Assembly: GCA_964623885.1 (NCBI GenBank)
Contig: CAZUVM010000027.1
Location: forward strand, 1 to 57,831
Length of the DNA stretch: 57,831 bases
Reading direction: 5' to 3'
Source: CAZUVM01 sp964623885
GTDB lineage: Bacteria; Verrucomicrobiota; Verrucomicrobiia; Limisphaerales; UBA8199
The notes below the pieces were generated by a model. The model did no database searches, had not been told where the DNA came from, and was given only the letters and a program-made list of their open reading frames with translations. The stretch's first letter is position 1, and every line of letters starts with the position of its first letter. The position numbers were made by a program, and so were the translations under genes. Shown here in pieces: positions 52,201 through 57,831 of this stretch.

Positions 52201-54405
52201 GCTTACCTGCAGTCGCAACTCGCCACCGTTTCCGCGCCTTTCGCGATCAATTCTATTGTGGTCACGAACGACACCGCCCTGCTCGCGGGCACCGCGCCGG
52301 TTGCCGTGAGTTCCATTTGGTTCAATGGCGCCACTTTCCCAGTCACCTGGACCGGCACGACCACTTGGACGGCGACGCTTCCGCTGCAGCCGGGCGCTAA
52401 TCAGTTCAGTGTCGTTGGCGTCAGTCCGAACAATCAGCCCGTGCCGGGCGCCAGCAATTACATCACGGCTAACTTGACCGGCACCGTTCCGTCGGCCGTC
52501 GGCCAAATCGCGATCAATGAAATCATGTGCAACCCGGCCGTGACCAATGCTCAATTCGTCGAGCTCTATAATACCTCCAGCAACACTTCATTCGACCTCT
52601 CCGGCTGGGATTTTCACGGTTTGGCCTATACTTTCCCGCAAGGCTCGCTGCTCGCTCCAAACAGCTTCCTCGTGCTCGCGGCGAATCGCGCCGATTTTGC
52701 CGTCGCCTACGGCTCCACCAACCTGGTGTTCGATACTTTCGACGGCACCTTGCAGCCCGATGGCGAAACCCTCTCCCTGGTTAAGCCGGGCACGAATTCT
52801 GCCACCGATGTGGTGGTTACCAGGGTGCGTTATGCGACGTCGCTCCCATGGCCGACCAATGCCAACGGCACTGGCAGTTCCCTGCAATTGCTCGATCCTC
52901 GCCAGGACAACTGGCGCGCCGGGAATTGGGCGGCCGGTTTCCCGCCGGCCGCGAGCCCCACCGCGACCAACACCGTGTTCACCAATCTGCCTCCGTTTCC
53001 GCCGCTCTGGATCAATGAGCTGCAGGCCGACAACCTCACCGGTATCACCAACCGCGCCGGTCAGCGCGTCCCCTGGCTCGAACTCTACAACCCGGGCACG
53101 AATGCAATTACGCTGGATGGCCTGTGTCTCTCTACCAATTACAATAACCTTGGTCTTTGGGCATTTCCGGCCGGCACATCCATCAACCCTGATGAATTCA
53201 AAGTCGTCTTTGCCGATGCTCAGCCCGGTCTGTCAACAACGACCGAACTCCACACCAGTTTCACGCTGCCCAGCGTCACCGGCTCGCTCGCCTTGACTCG
53301 GTTTTATAACAGCCAGCCGCAGGTGCTCGATTATGTAGATTATGCCGGTATTGGGCTCAACCATTCCTATGGCTCATTTACTGATGGCCAGAGCTTTGCT
53401 CGCCAGGAGTTTTTCTATGCCACGCCCGGCGGCACGAACGACGGATCCAGTGCACCGTTGACCGTCGTCATCAACGAACTCATGGCCGGCAACACCCATA
53501 CTTTGCTCGACCCGGTCACGGGCAAATACAGCGATTGGTTCGAGCTCTACAACTACGGCACGAATACCGCCAATCTCGCCGGTTATTTCCTGACCGACAA
53601 TTTGACCAACCAATTCAAAGTTGAGATCCCGGCCGGCTACTCAATTCCGCCGCACGGTTTTCTACTGGTATGGGCCGACAGCAAAAACACCAATGGCACT
53701 CCCGACCTGCACGTTAATTTCAAGCTCAGCAAGAGCGGCGAAAGCATCGGGCTGTACGGGGTCGACGGCCGGGCCGTTGATTTTCTCAATTACGGGGCCC
53801 AAACCGATGATATCAGCGACGGCAGGTATCCGGACGGCGCGCCCGGATTTTACTTCATGGCAACGCCGACTCCCGGCACTAACAATGTGGCGCCGAATTC
53901 TCCGCCGGTTCTGTCACCCATCGCCGATCGGTTCCTTACCCTGGGCCAGACGCTCGTCGTGGGCGCGGTGGCAACCGATTCCGATCAGCCGCCCCAGACG
54001 CTCACGTTTAGTCTCGGTTCCTCAACAATTAGCGGAGCTAATATTAATGCTTCATCTGGCTTATTGCTGTGGACCCCGGCCTTTGCCCCGGCCACCAACC
54101 ACTTGTCCGTGGTCGTGGCCGACAACGGCATCCCCAGCCTCAGCGCAACCCAGAGTTTTAACGCGATCGTCTTGCTCCCGCCAGTTCTGTCGAATTTCAA
54201 TCTGGCGGGCAGCGGTGGTCAGCTCGTATTTTCGTTCGCGACAGTTCCGGGCCAGCAATACCAGCTCGAGTACCGGGATGATCTCGCTTCGGGCTCCTGG
54301 ATTGCCATCGGCGTGCCGATGATGGGCACCGGCTATCCGCTCAATATCACCAACGACGTGAGCGTCTCAACCCAGCGTTTCTATCACGTGCGTCTGGTCC
54401 CGTGA
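46234..54405 (+). CDS. Giant secreted protein with six lamin-tail domains and a central CotH kinase domain
   Basis: About 2,723 residues. Start taken as GTG 46234, which gives a signal peptide (HRVLLAGACLFALSASAQ); an in-frame TTG further upstream lies in a minisatellite. N-terminal beta-rich region, then lamin-tail (LTD) domains near bases 48854, 49327 and 49718 (each opening VISEIMYHP / VVINEFLAH / VVINELMYN). The CotH kinase is at about 51056-52220 with NFDAYGHDIGKNMYAY and the metal-binding MFDLDWAML. Three more LTDs follow near 52504, 53008 and 53461, then a cadherin/Ig-like region and a C-terminal module ending FYHVRLVP. CotH proteins phosphorylate secreted proteins. This class is common in Verrucomicrobia; its target is unknown. 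Confidence 0.9.
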   Translation: MRLSRRLIRPVFSTPTSLPGRPVYLQPIPHRVLLAGACLFALSASAQFVAFNDHAPGVIGVTTHSNATTWNIFGNSPGAGGPLKNIVSGAPLPVTLTITRTGTVNPSPTAGNPNPGTPLYNTFNGYVDFQGAGDSDAAAQVTGSSTVVYTFTGLNPGMIYSFKGSAVRNGGYSNRWSLFELDGARSFVSAHTAGGYTNGLAANQVAINTGINTNGDMADWEMIVPASNGSFSVLTTQYTNTIPYGGTGNGPYCYALSGFRLEEMSPSTNMTPVVVNGFNWDVVVENTATGPPYNNYASELNPGEGNTFYQSGLPGKTYGLPVSGAFTSALDGTTLFQFQPYTSLNALVLSSDTGTSNASLTLPTPATYARIAVIANSANAIATSAGTLTLRFTDNSTYTTTYNAPDWFNNSGYALNGTERISLSAGTTEGAPTNPRFYQTTIDLLAALGANNKPLASLTFGIASSARSTGIYAVSGLLAFQTAPVFTTQPTNTTVTELSPVSFYSVAGGSPPPTLQWYKNGTAIPGGTNSVLSLSSAALADNNAQFQAVASNYFTTGLSATSAVATLTVIADTNKPVLLGAQSLGLTNVQLMFSERIKLNTATNIANFSLTGTNGSVAVSGAALDPSQSNIVLTVAPMIDHAPYTVFVSNLADQSAAGNVIAPNSSAAFTAYLYIPIAIGNPLPVGGQVLAGNGLNLSGGGGGLGGTNDQCQLAYVLVTGDFDYRVRLDSLSLADAWSEAGLMAREDPSAGARFAAALATPSISGAFFEVRSATNGAPTLSGSFPVNYPNMWLRLKRAGNAFTGFAGYDGTNWTQLGSMTAGLASNLYLGFVVSSYNTNQLATGAFRDFSTVTSVGIGTPLPFEPLGQASRSTSLVISEIMYHPTNSLLEYVELFNSRGEPQDISGYRLDGSINFTFPPGSILAGGGFVVAARSPADLQAAYGLSGVFGPYTNSLPGGAGSVQLYNQSGALLLETDYSDQPPWPAAADGAGHSLVLARPSYGENDPRAWAASDSVGGSPGRLDPISFDPLRNVVINEFLAHTDPPDYDYIELYNHSSQPIDISGCTLSDHPVTNLFVIPPGTILPPRGFVFYTETNMHFALSAAGETIYFKNPSGTRVLDAVRFEGQENGVATGRYPDGGDRFYRLTAKTPGTNNAPIRVSDVVINELMYNPISLNDDDQYLELYNRGTNAVDLTRWQFVSGIGFSFPSDTIVPAGGYLVVARNAARLLTEYPNLNSGNLIGNFSGKLSHQGERIALAMFDTTIATNNSGVAQTNSIYITVDEVTYGIGGRWSQWSAGGGSSLELIDPHADHRLAPNWADSDETHKAPWTTISATGTIDNGDVAADELQVLLQGAGECLIDNIQALDSNGNNLITNSTFEGGAGGWVAEGTEKTSSQETTEGYNSTRCYHLRAVEKGDNQVNRVRCLLSTPLSAGATNVTIRAAVRWLKGAPEILLRLRGNWLECSGELPTPVNPGTPGARNSRYVGNAPPAITAVTHSPTLPQAGQSVVVTARVGDPDGLASVLLKYRLDPSSTYSTAVMTDDGTGGDAVAGDGVFSATIPGQASGSTIAFYVQATDKALPAATATFPNNAPTRECLIRFGEVQPTGNFPVYRLWMTQNTLNTWSGNLKLDNSDNDVTFVLGNTRVIYNAGARYKGSPYISPGYCGPTCGRCGYSIAFGNDDPFIGDTELVIDWPGGHGGETSALQEQMCYWIADKLNLPWSHRHTIRLHVNGVTDDARAATFEAVVQPAGGFVKEWSPTDSNGELFKIERAFEFNDSAGLTADPEPRLQLFTTTGGVKKREKYRWNFMFRSTDLRDDYSNIFALVDAVNSAAPQPYTGAVMGLVDIEEWMAIFATEHIIANFDAYGHDIGKNMYAYLPPNGKWLLYMFDLDWAMLAGSPRPSQYAASSATLFNAEDPTITRMFTFPPFARAYWRTVQNAINGPMQPTNCYPVMDAKYHSLLANGIKYCDGQAFTDPTAVKIWFSQRLAYLQSQLATVSAPFAINSIVVTNDTALLAGTAPVAVSSIWFNGATFPVTWTGTTTWTATLPLQPGANQFSVVGVSPNNQPVPGASNYITANLTGTVPSAVGQIAINEIMCNPAVTNAQFVELYNTSSNTSFDLSGWDFHGLAYTFPQGSLLAPNSFLVLAANRADFAVAYGSTNLVFDTFDGTLQPDGETLSLVKPGTNSATDVVVTRVRYATSLPWPTNANGTGSSLQLLDPRQDNWRAGNWAAGFPPAASPTATNTVFTNLPPFPPLWINELQADNLTGITNRAGQRVPWLELYNPGTNAITLDGLCLSTNYNNLGLWAFPAGTSINPDEFKVVFADAQPGLSTTTELHTSFTLPSVTGSLALTRFYNSQPQVLDYVDYAGIGLNHSYGSFTDGQSFARQEFFYATPGGTNDGSSAPLTVVINELMAGNTHTLLDPVTGKYSDWFELYNYGTNTANLAGYFLTDNLTNQFKVEIPAGYSIPPHGFLLVWADSKNTNGTPDLHVNFKLSKSGESIGLYGVDGRAVDFLNYGAQTDDISDGRYPDGAPGFYFMATPTPGTNNVAPNSPPVLSPIADRFLTLGQTLVVGAVATDSDQPPQTLTFSLGSSTISGANINASSGLLLWTPAFAPATNHLSVVVADNGIPSLSATQSFNAIVLLPPVLSNFNLAGSGGQLVFSFATVPGQQYQLEYRDDLASGSWIAIGVPMMGTGYPLNITNDVSVSTQRFYHVRLVP

Positions 54406-54433
54406 GGCTCGTCATGAGCCACATGTTTCCGCC

Positions 54434-54518
54434 ATCGCGTTAGCGATGAAATGAAAGTAGCCGTGGACCTCAGTCCACGGTGGCGGACCCGCAAACGCAT
54501 TGCGTCGCGTAGCGACGC
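54434..54518 (+). repeat. Three-hairpin cluster after the CotH gene
   Basis: ATCGC-GTTA-GCGAT (54434-54447), CCGTGGAC-CTCA-GTCCACGG (54461-54480) and GCGTCGC-GTA-GCGACGC (54502-54518). No T-run, so not a classical terminator. Confidence 0.6.
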
Positions 54519-54547
54519 CTGAATCCAACCACGTATGCGAGGCGAAG

Positions 54548-54940
54548 CTACTTCGAACCCTCGATCTCCGCTCCCCGCTCGGCGAGCAATTTCCTGAGTT
54601 CAGATCGGTGACAATGCGCTTCGTTCTCGCAATAGCATCCTACCGAGAAGTTGCACTGGTGGGACATAGCCGCCAGCAAATCGAGCGCGTGGCTATGTTC
54701 CGGATCATTCATCTCAGCCCTGTACTTCTTGATGAATTTGGCCCACTGCGCTGGTGTCGTCGCGGCTTGCGCCTGCTTCATTGTTGGCACGCTGGGCGCC
54801 AGGTTGGGGAACCACACGTCGTACCAGTTCTGTGAAGAGAAATTCGATTTCGGCACACCCCGCGGCGGACGACGAACGGTTCCGATGCGCAACCCTTCGC
54901 CTGCCATCCTCGGACTGCCGAGCCTAACCACACGTATCAT
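54548..54940 (-). CDS. DUF488-family protein
   Basis: 130 residues: MIRVVRLGSPRMAGEGLRIGTVRRPPRG, YDVWFPNLAPSV, AQWAKFIKKYRAEMNDPEHSHALDLLA, and the Cys/His-containing GCYCENEAHCHRSELRKLL. These are the conserved blocks of DUF488, a small family of unknown function in bacteria and archaea; the CYCE/H part could bind a metal or nucleotide. Lies alone on the minus strand after the CotH gene. Confidence 0.88.
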   Translation of the reverse strand: MIRVVRLGSPRMAGEGLRIGTVRRPPRGVPKSNFSSQNWYDVWFPNLAPSVPTMKQAQAATTPAQWAKFIKKYRAEMNDPEHSHALDLLAAMSHQCNFSVGCYCENEAHCHRSELRKLLAERGAEIEGSK

Positions 54941-55237
54941 AAACGCGAGGCAGAACCTCTACTCGCAACGACCTACGCGCAAGCACTAACGGATATATGA
55001 ACATTGAATCACACCGCGGCAGATGATCTCCCTCTCCTCCTCAGGACCGGAACGATTCAATAGAAGGGACCGCGCCCGCCTCGGGCGCAGCGGTTGGCGC
55101 CTCCGCCAACCGCATTGTCGCTTCGTCATTTCTAGTCACTATTTGGTGAGCTTGGGCGATACGAGAAAACCGGCGAGGGCGCCTTCGCTTCGTAGGTTCA
55201 TGTGAGGAGGCCCTGCCTTCTGAGGCGACTACATTAT
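54941..55237 (+). repeat. Intergenic region containing palindromic repeat copy I
   Basis: 297 bases. Repeat I spans 55066-55165 and is about 80% identical by eye to the first 100 bases of the element at 23768. It shares GGGACCGCGCCCGCCTCGGG at the left and TTTGGTGAGCTTG near the right, but lacks a clear right inverted repeat. Confidence 0.6.
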
Positions 55238-55948
55238 TCATCCGCCCGTTTTGTTAAACCGGAAATTGGTGAGATCGTAATCCTGCACAATGTAGTTTTT
55301 GGTTTCGAGCCGCTGCTTCCCGGCGCGCTTCGCTTGGGTCTCCCCGCCGGCGGCGATGAAATCGGCAAAGCTGATAATCTCGGCGCGAATGAAGCCTTTC
55401 TGGATGTCCGTATGGATCGCCCCGGCTGCCTCCCATGCGTTAATGCCCGCGCGGATAGCCCATGCCCGGTTTTCTTTCCCGCCAACCGTCAAAAACGAGA
55501 TGTAGCCCGCTTCCGCAAAAGCGCGCAGCAGGAGCTGCTCCGGGTTCTGAAGATCATCCGGAGAGGCGACCGTGGTCGGTTTGCTGGTATAAAAATTGTG
55601 CGCGGCGATGGCTTGCAGGTCCTCTGGTGAAAGCCCGGAGTTGAACAGGAATTTCTCTGCTTCAAGCAGGCCTTTGATCTTTTCGAGCGCAGTGCGCTCG
55701 GCGGGCTGCGGGTCGCGACCGAGCCGGGTCTCGACAAACTCAAGGTCCTTGAGGATTAGATCCGCCTTCGTCTCTTCCGTCGCCAGAATGGCGTCCGCGT
55801 CTAACAACTGGTCTTCGCCCAACACATCTACCTGGGCGTAGGTTTTCTTGTCCGCCTCGACCAGTTTGTCGGCCTGATCGAGCCGCGGATCTTTCAGATT
55901 GTGCTTTCCGACTTTGATTTGCGTAATGCCGAACAAAGAGATCTTCAT
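55238..55948 (-). CDS. YchF-like protein lacking the GTPase domain (DUF933/TGS)
   Basis: 236 residues. The C-terminal 85 residues match the YchF/OLA1 end: TVGGKENRAWAIRAGINAWEAAG, IHTDIQKGFIRAEIISFADFI, KNYIVQDYDLTNFRFN. The middle keeps the YchF helix (ADLILKDLEFVETRL), and the N-terminus keeps DPRLD before it. However, the P-loop of YchF (normally GLPNVGKST) is replaced by GITQIKVGKHN, and the other G motifs are absent; normal YchF has about 360 residues. It cannot bind nucleotide in the usual way. May be a regulator or a decoy of YchF; the true YchF gene is not in the window. Confidence 0.85.
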   Translation of the reverse strand: MKISLFGITQIKVGKHNLKDPRLDQADKLVEADKKTYAQVDVLGEDQLLDADAILATEETKADLILKDLEFVETRLGRDPQPAERTALEKIKGLLEAEKFLFNSGLSPEDLQAIAAHNFYTSKPTTVASPDDLQNPEQLLLRAFAEAGYISFLTVGGKENRAWAIRAGINAWEAAGAIHTDIQKGFIRAEIISFADFIAAGGETQAKRAGKQRLETKNYIVQDYDLTNFRFNKTGG

Positions 55949-56061
55949 CGTAAATTGTGAACCTTGAACATAGGAGAACCAAGAGCGAGGTCAAGAAGAC
56001 CGATGAACGGATAAAACGTTGGCCTTGCTCAAGACGCAAGTGTATAAGCGGCGAAGGCATT

Positions 56062-57651
56062 ATGATTTTGAATCGTTCACTCCTGTTTTTTTGGCTCCTC
56101 GCGTGTGCGCCATTGATCCAGGCCGAGAGCTTTGACGTTGTCATCCGGCATGGGAGGATCGTTGATGGGACCGGCAATCCGGCCTTTTTCGCCGATCTTG
56201 GAATCAAGGACGGACGAATTGCCGCCATAGGTCGCTGCGAAGGCGATGCCAAATCGGAGATCGACGCTGGGGGCCTGATCGTCGCGCCCGGGTTTATCGA
56301 TGTCCACACACACGCGGACGATGTCGCCGATATGCCGCGAGCCGAGAACTTTATCCGGATGGGCGTGACCACCATTGTGGCCGGGAATTGCGGCTCCTCG
56401 AGGTTAGATATTGCAAAGTTCTTTGAAGCGGTTGAGCGCGCCAATCTCGCAGTAAACGTGGCGACCTTGATCGGCCACAACACCGTTCGCGAAAAGGCGA
56501 TGGGCGGAAGCTTCGATCGCCCGCCTTCTGCGGAGGAGTTGGCCGCGATGAAGACCCTGGTAGAGCAGGGGATGAAAGACGGCGCGGTCGGTCTTTCCAC
56601 CGGTTTGATTTACCTGCCCGGCACTTTTGCCAAAACCGACGAAATTGTTGAGTTGGCCAAAGTCGCCGCCCCTTATGACGGGATCTATACCAGTCATATG
56701 CGTCACGAAGATTCGCGCATTTACGAGGCCCTCGATGAAGTATTCCGTGTCGCCCGAGAAGCTCACGTTCGGGCCGAAGTGTCGCATATCAAGCTTGCCG
56801 GCCCGAGCGCGTGGGGTCAGGCCACGCAGGTTCTGGCTGTCATTGAAAAGGCGCGCACCGAAGGTCTCGACATCACCCAGGACCAATATGCTTACACCGC
56901 CTCGAGCACCGGCATCAGCCAACTGATCCCGGATAGCGCTCGCGAAGGCGGCCAAAAGAAATTCCTGGAGCGATTGGCAGATCCGGACCAGAAGGCGAAG
57001 ATCGTGGCAGAAATGAAGCGCATGATCAGCAGCAAAGCCCAGCGCGATCTGTCGTACGCGGTCATTGCCTCGTACAACCATGATAAATCGCTGAACGGAA
57101 TGAATATCGCCGAAGCCGCCCGCGCAAAACGCGGCTCCGATTCACTCGATGACCAAATCGAAATGGTATTGGAGATCCAAAAGAACGGCGGTGCCAGCGG
57201 CGTGTTTCACGGGATGAATGAGGATGATCTCCAAATCTTTATGCGTCATCCCAACACGATGATCGCCGCCGACAGCGGTTTGCGGAAATTCGGCGAGGGC
57301 GTGCCGCACCCGCGCGGCTATGGCAACAATGCGCGCGTGCTGGCGCGGTACGTGCATGAACTGAAGGTGCTGCGATTGGAAGATGCCATCCGCAAAATGA
57401 CCAGTTTGCCGGCGAATACCTTTCATTTCCGCGGCCGTGGCGAACTCCATCCGGGATTCTGGGCCGATGTGGTGGTTTTCGATCCGGAGAAGATCCGGGA
57501 TGAGTCGACTTATAAAGATCCTCATCATTATCCGATTGGGATCTCCTACGTCCTGGTCAACGGCATTCCCGTTCTCAAAAACGGCCAGGACACCGGCGCC
57601 AGGGCAGGGCAGGCGCTGAGGAATAGTTTTGGTGTTCGGGCGCAGCCGTGA
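56062..57651 (+). CDS. Secreted N-acyl-D-amino-acid deacylase (D-aminoacylase family)
   Basis: 529 residues from the ATG at 56062, which provides a signal peptide (LLFFWLLACAPLIQAESF). Amidohydrolase fold: VVIRHGRIVDGTGNPAFFADLGIKDGRI, metal-binding APGFIDVHTHADD (about residue 78), AGNCGSS with the family's zinc-ligand Cys, GAVGLSTGLIYLPG, TSHMRHED and VSHIKLAG (His ligands), and the C-terminal ADVVVFDPEKIRD. Removes an acyl group from N-acyl-D-amino acids, possibly from D-residues of peptidoglycan or peptide products. Divergent from the YchF-like gene. Confidence 0.92.
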   Translation: MILNRSLLFFWLLACAPLIQAESFDVVIRHGRIVDGTGNPAFFADLGIKDGRIAAIGRCEGDAKSEIDAGGLIVAPGFIDVHTHADDVADMPRAENFIRMGVTTIVAGNCGSSRLDIAKFFEAVERANLAVNVATLIGHNTVREKAMGGSFDRPPSAEELAAMKTLVEQGMKDGAVGLSTGLIYLPGTFAKTDEIVELAKVAAPYDGIYTSHMRHEDSRIYEALDEVFRVAREAHVRAEVSHIKLAGPSAWGQATQVLAVIEKARTEGLDITQDQYAYTASSTGISQLIPDSAREGGQKKFLERLADPDQKAKIVAEMKRMISSKAQRDLSYAVIASYNHDKSLNGMNIAEAARAKRGSDSLDDQIEMVLEIQKNGGASGVFHGMNEDDLQIFMRHPNTMIAADSGLRKFGEGVPHPRGYGNNARVLARYVHELKVLRLEDAIRKMTSLPANTFHFRGRGELHPGFWADVVVFDPEKIRDESTYKDPHHYPIGISYVLVNGIPVLKNGQDTGARAGQALRNSFGVRAQP

Positions 57652-57683
57652 AAAATTGGAGTATTTCCGATGCGCGCATGCTG

Positions 57684-57716
57684 TCAACGCGCTGCGGGCC
57701 GGGATGTCCCGCACTG
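57684..57716 (-). repeat. Short palindromic repeat, copy J
   Basis: Minus strand reads GCAGTGCGGGACATCCCGG then CCCGCAGCGCGTTGAC. Matches copy D with a compensated stem. The remaining 57717-57831 shows no gene start. Confidence 0.55.
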
Positions 57717-57831
57717 CTGTCCAATTAAGGAGCTTTAAATTTTGCGTAAGCATCAGGACTGCGCTGGGGTTACACCCATCGGGGTGTGTCTTCGATTGAA
57801 ATTTCTAAGGTGTGTAATCTCCGGCGATGTT

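Overview
The window looks like chromosomal DNA of a Verrucomicrobiota bacterium, most likely a soil or sediment relative of Pedosphaera/Limisphaerales. This is inferred from gene content, not from a marker gene. The signs are three pseudopilin-like proteins ending in an F(L/V/M)DGHA-type motif, an ECF sigma factor fused to a membrane and extracytoplasmic domain, a giant secreted protein with lamin-tail and CotH kinase domains, GH172, GH29 and other glycosidase-like secreted enzymes, a Tat-exported Gfo/Idh/MocA oxidoreductase, and moderately GC-rich DNA with many small palindromic repeats between genes.

Layout. 1-4936: four collinear genes of a type IV pilus / type II secretion assembly platform (PilM-PilN fusion, PilO-like, PilP-like, PilB/GspE ATPase). 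5118-8341: secreted CHRD protein, ribosomal protein bL28, two divergent response regulators and a tiny membrane protein. 8487-13729: dihydrolipoyl dehydrogenase, a pseudopilin-like protein, a trypsin-like secreted protease, a cupin and an NTF2-like secreted protein. 13753-17018: a MacB-type ABC transporter whose Walker A lysine is methionine, a gene-poor stretch with a strong terminator, and tRNA-Lys(UUU). 17156-20763: zinc-ribbon protein, GH172 enzyme, GYD protein, threonine aldolase. 20856-23220: an overlapping cbiM-cbiQ-cbiO cobalt/nickel ECF transporter operon. 23325-31171: a GH42-like glycosidase beside a carB gene that contains only the N-terminal half, a lipoprotein, a flavin reductase and a Gfo/Idh/MocA enzyme. 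31401-38985: a glycosidase-like protein, the sigma-factor fusion overlapping a pseudopilin-like gene, a second one convergent to it, an alpha-L-fucosidase and a thioredoxin-reductase-like flavoprotein. 39307-46032: HtrA-like lipoprotein protease, a repeat-dense intergenic region, an RTX-type protein, a frameshifted osmC, a GNAT acetyltransferase and a SUKH protein. 46234-57651: the 2.7-thousand-residue LTD/CotH protein, a DUF488 protein, a YchF-like protein with no GTPase domain, and an N-acyl-D-amino-acid deacylase.

Working together. The secreted hydrolases, oxidoreductase and pilus/secretion genes fit a free-living polysaccharide degrader, but they are scattered singly and not packed as one utilization locus. 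No defence island, integrase, phage, CRISPR array or complete insertion sequence is visible.

The most unusual content is: (i) a family of short palindromic repeats whose stems differ between copies in a base-pair-preserving way, with two 100-bp related copies 31 kb apart, one bounded by inverted repeats, and one short copy lying inside the leader of a pseudopilin gene; (ii) a separate MITE-like element at 30769-30918 with terminal inverted repeats and a 12-bp flanking duplication; (iii) the membrane-fused sigma factor with an STN-like domain; (iv) key-residue or domain losses in MacB, CarB, the TrxR-like protein and the YchF-like protein. All calls come from reading the sequence; no database search was run.
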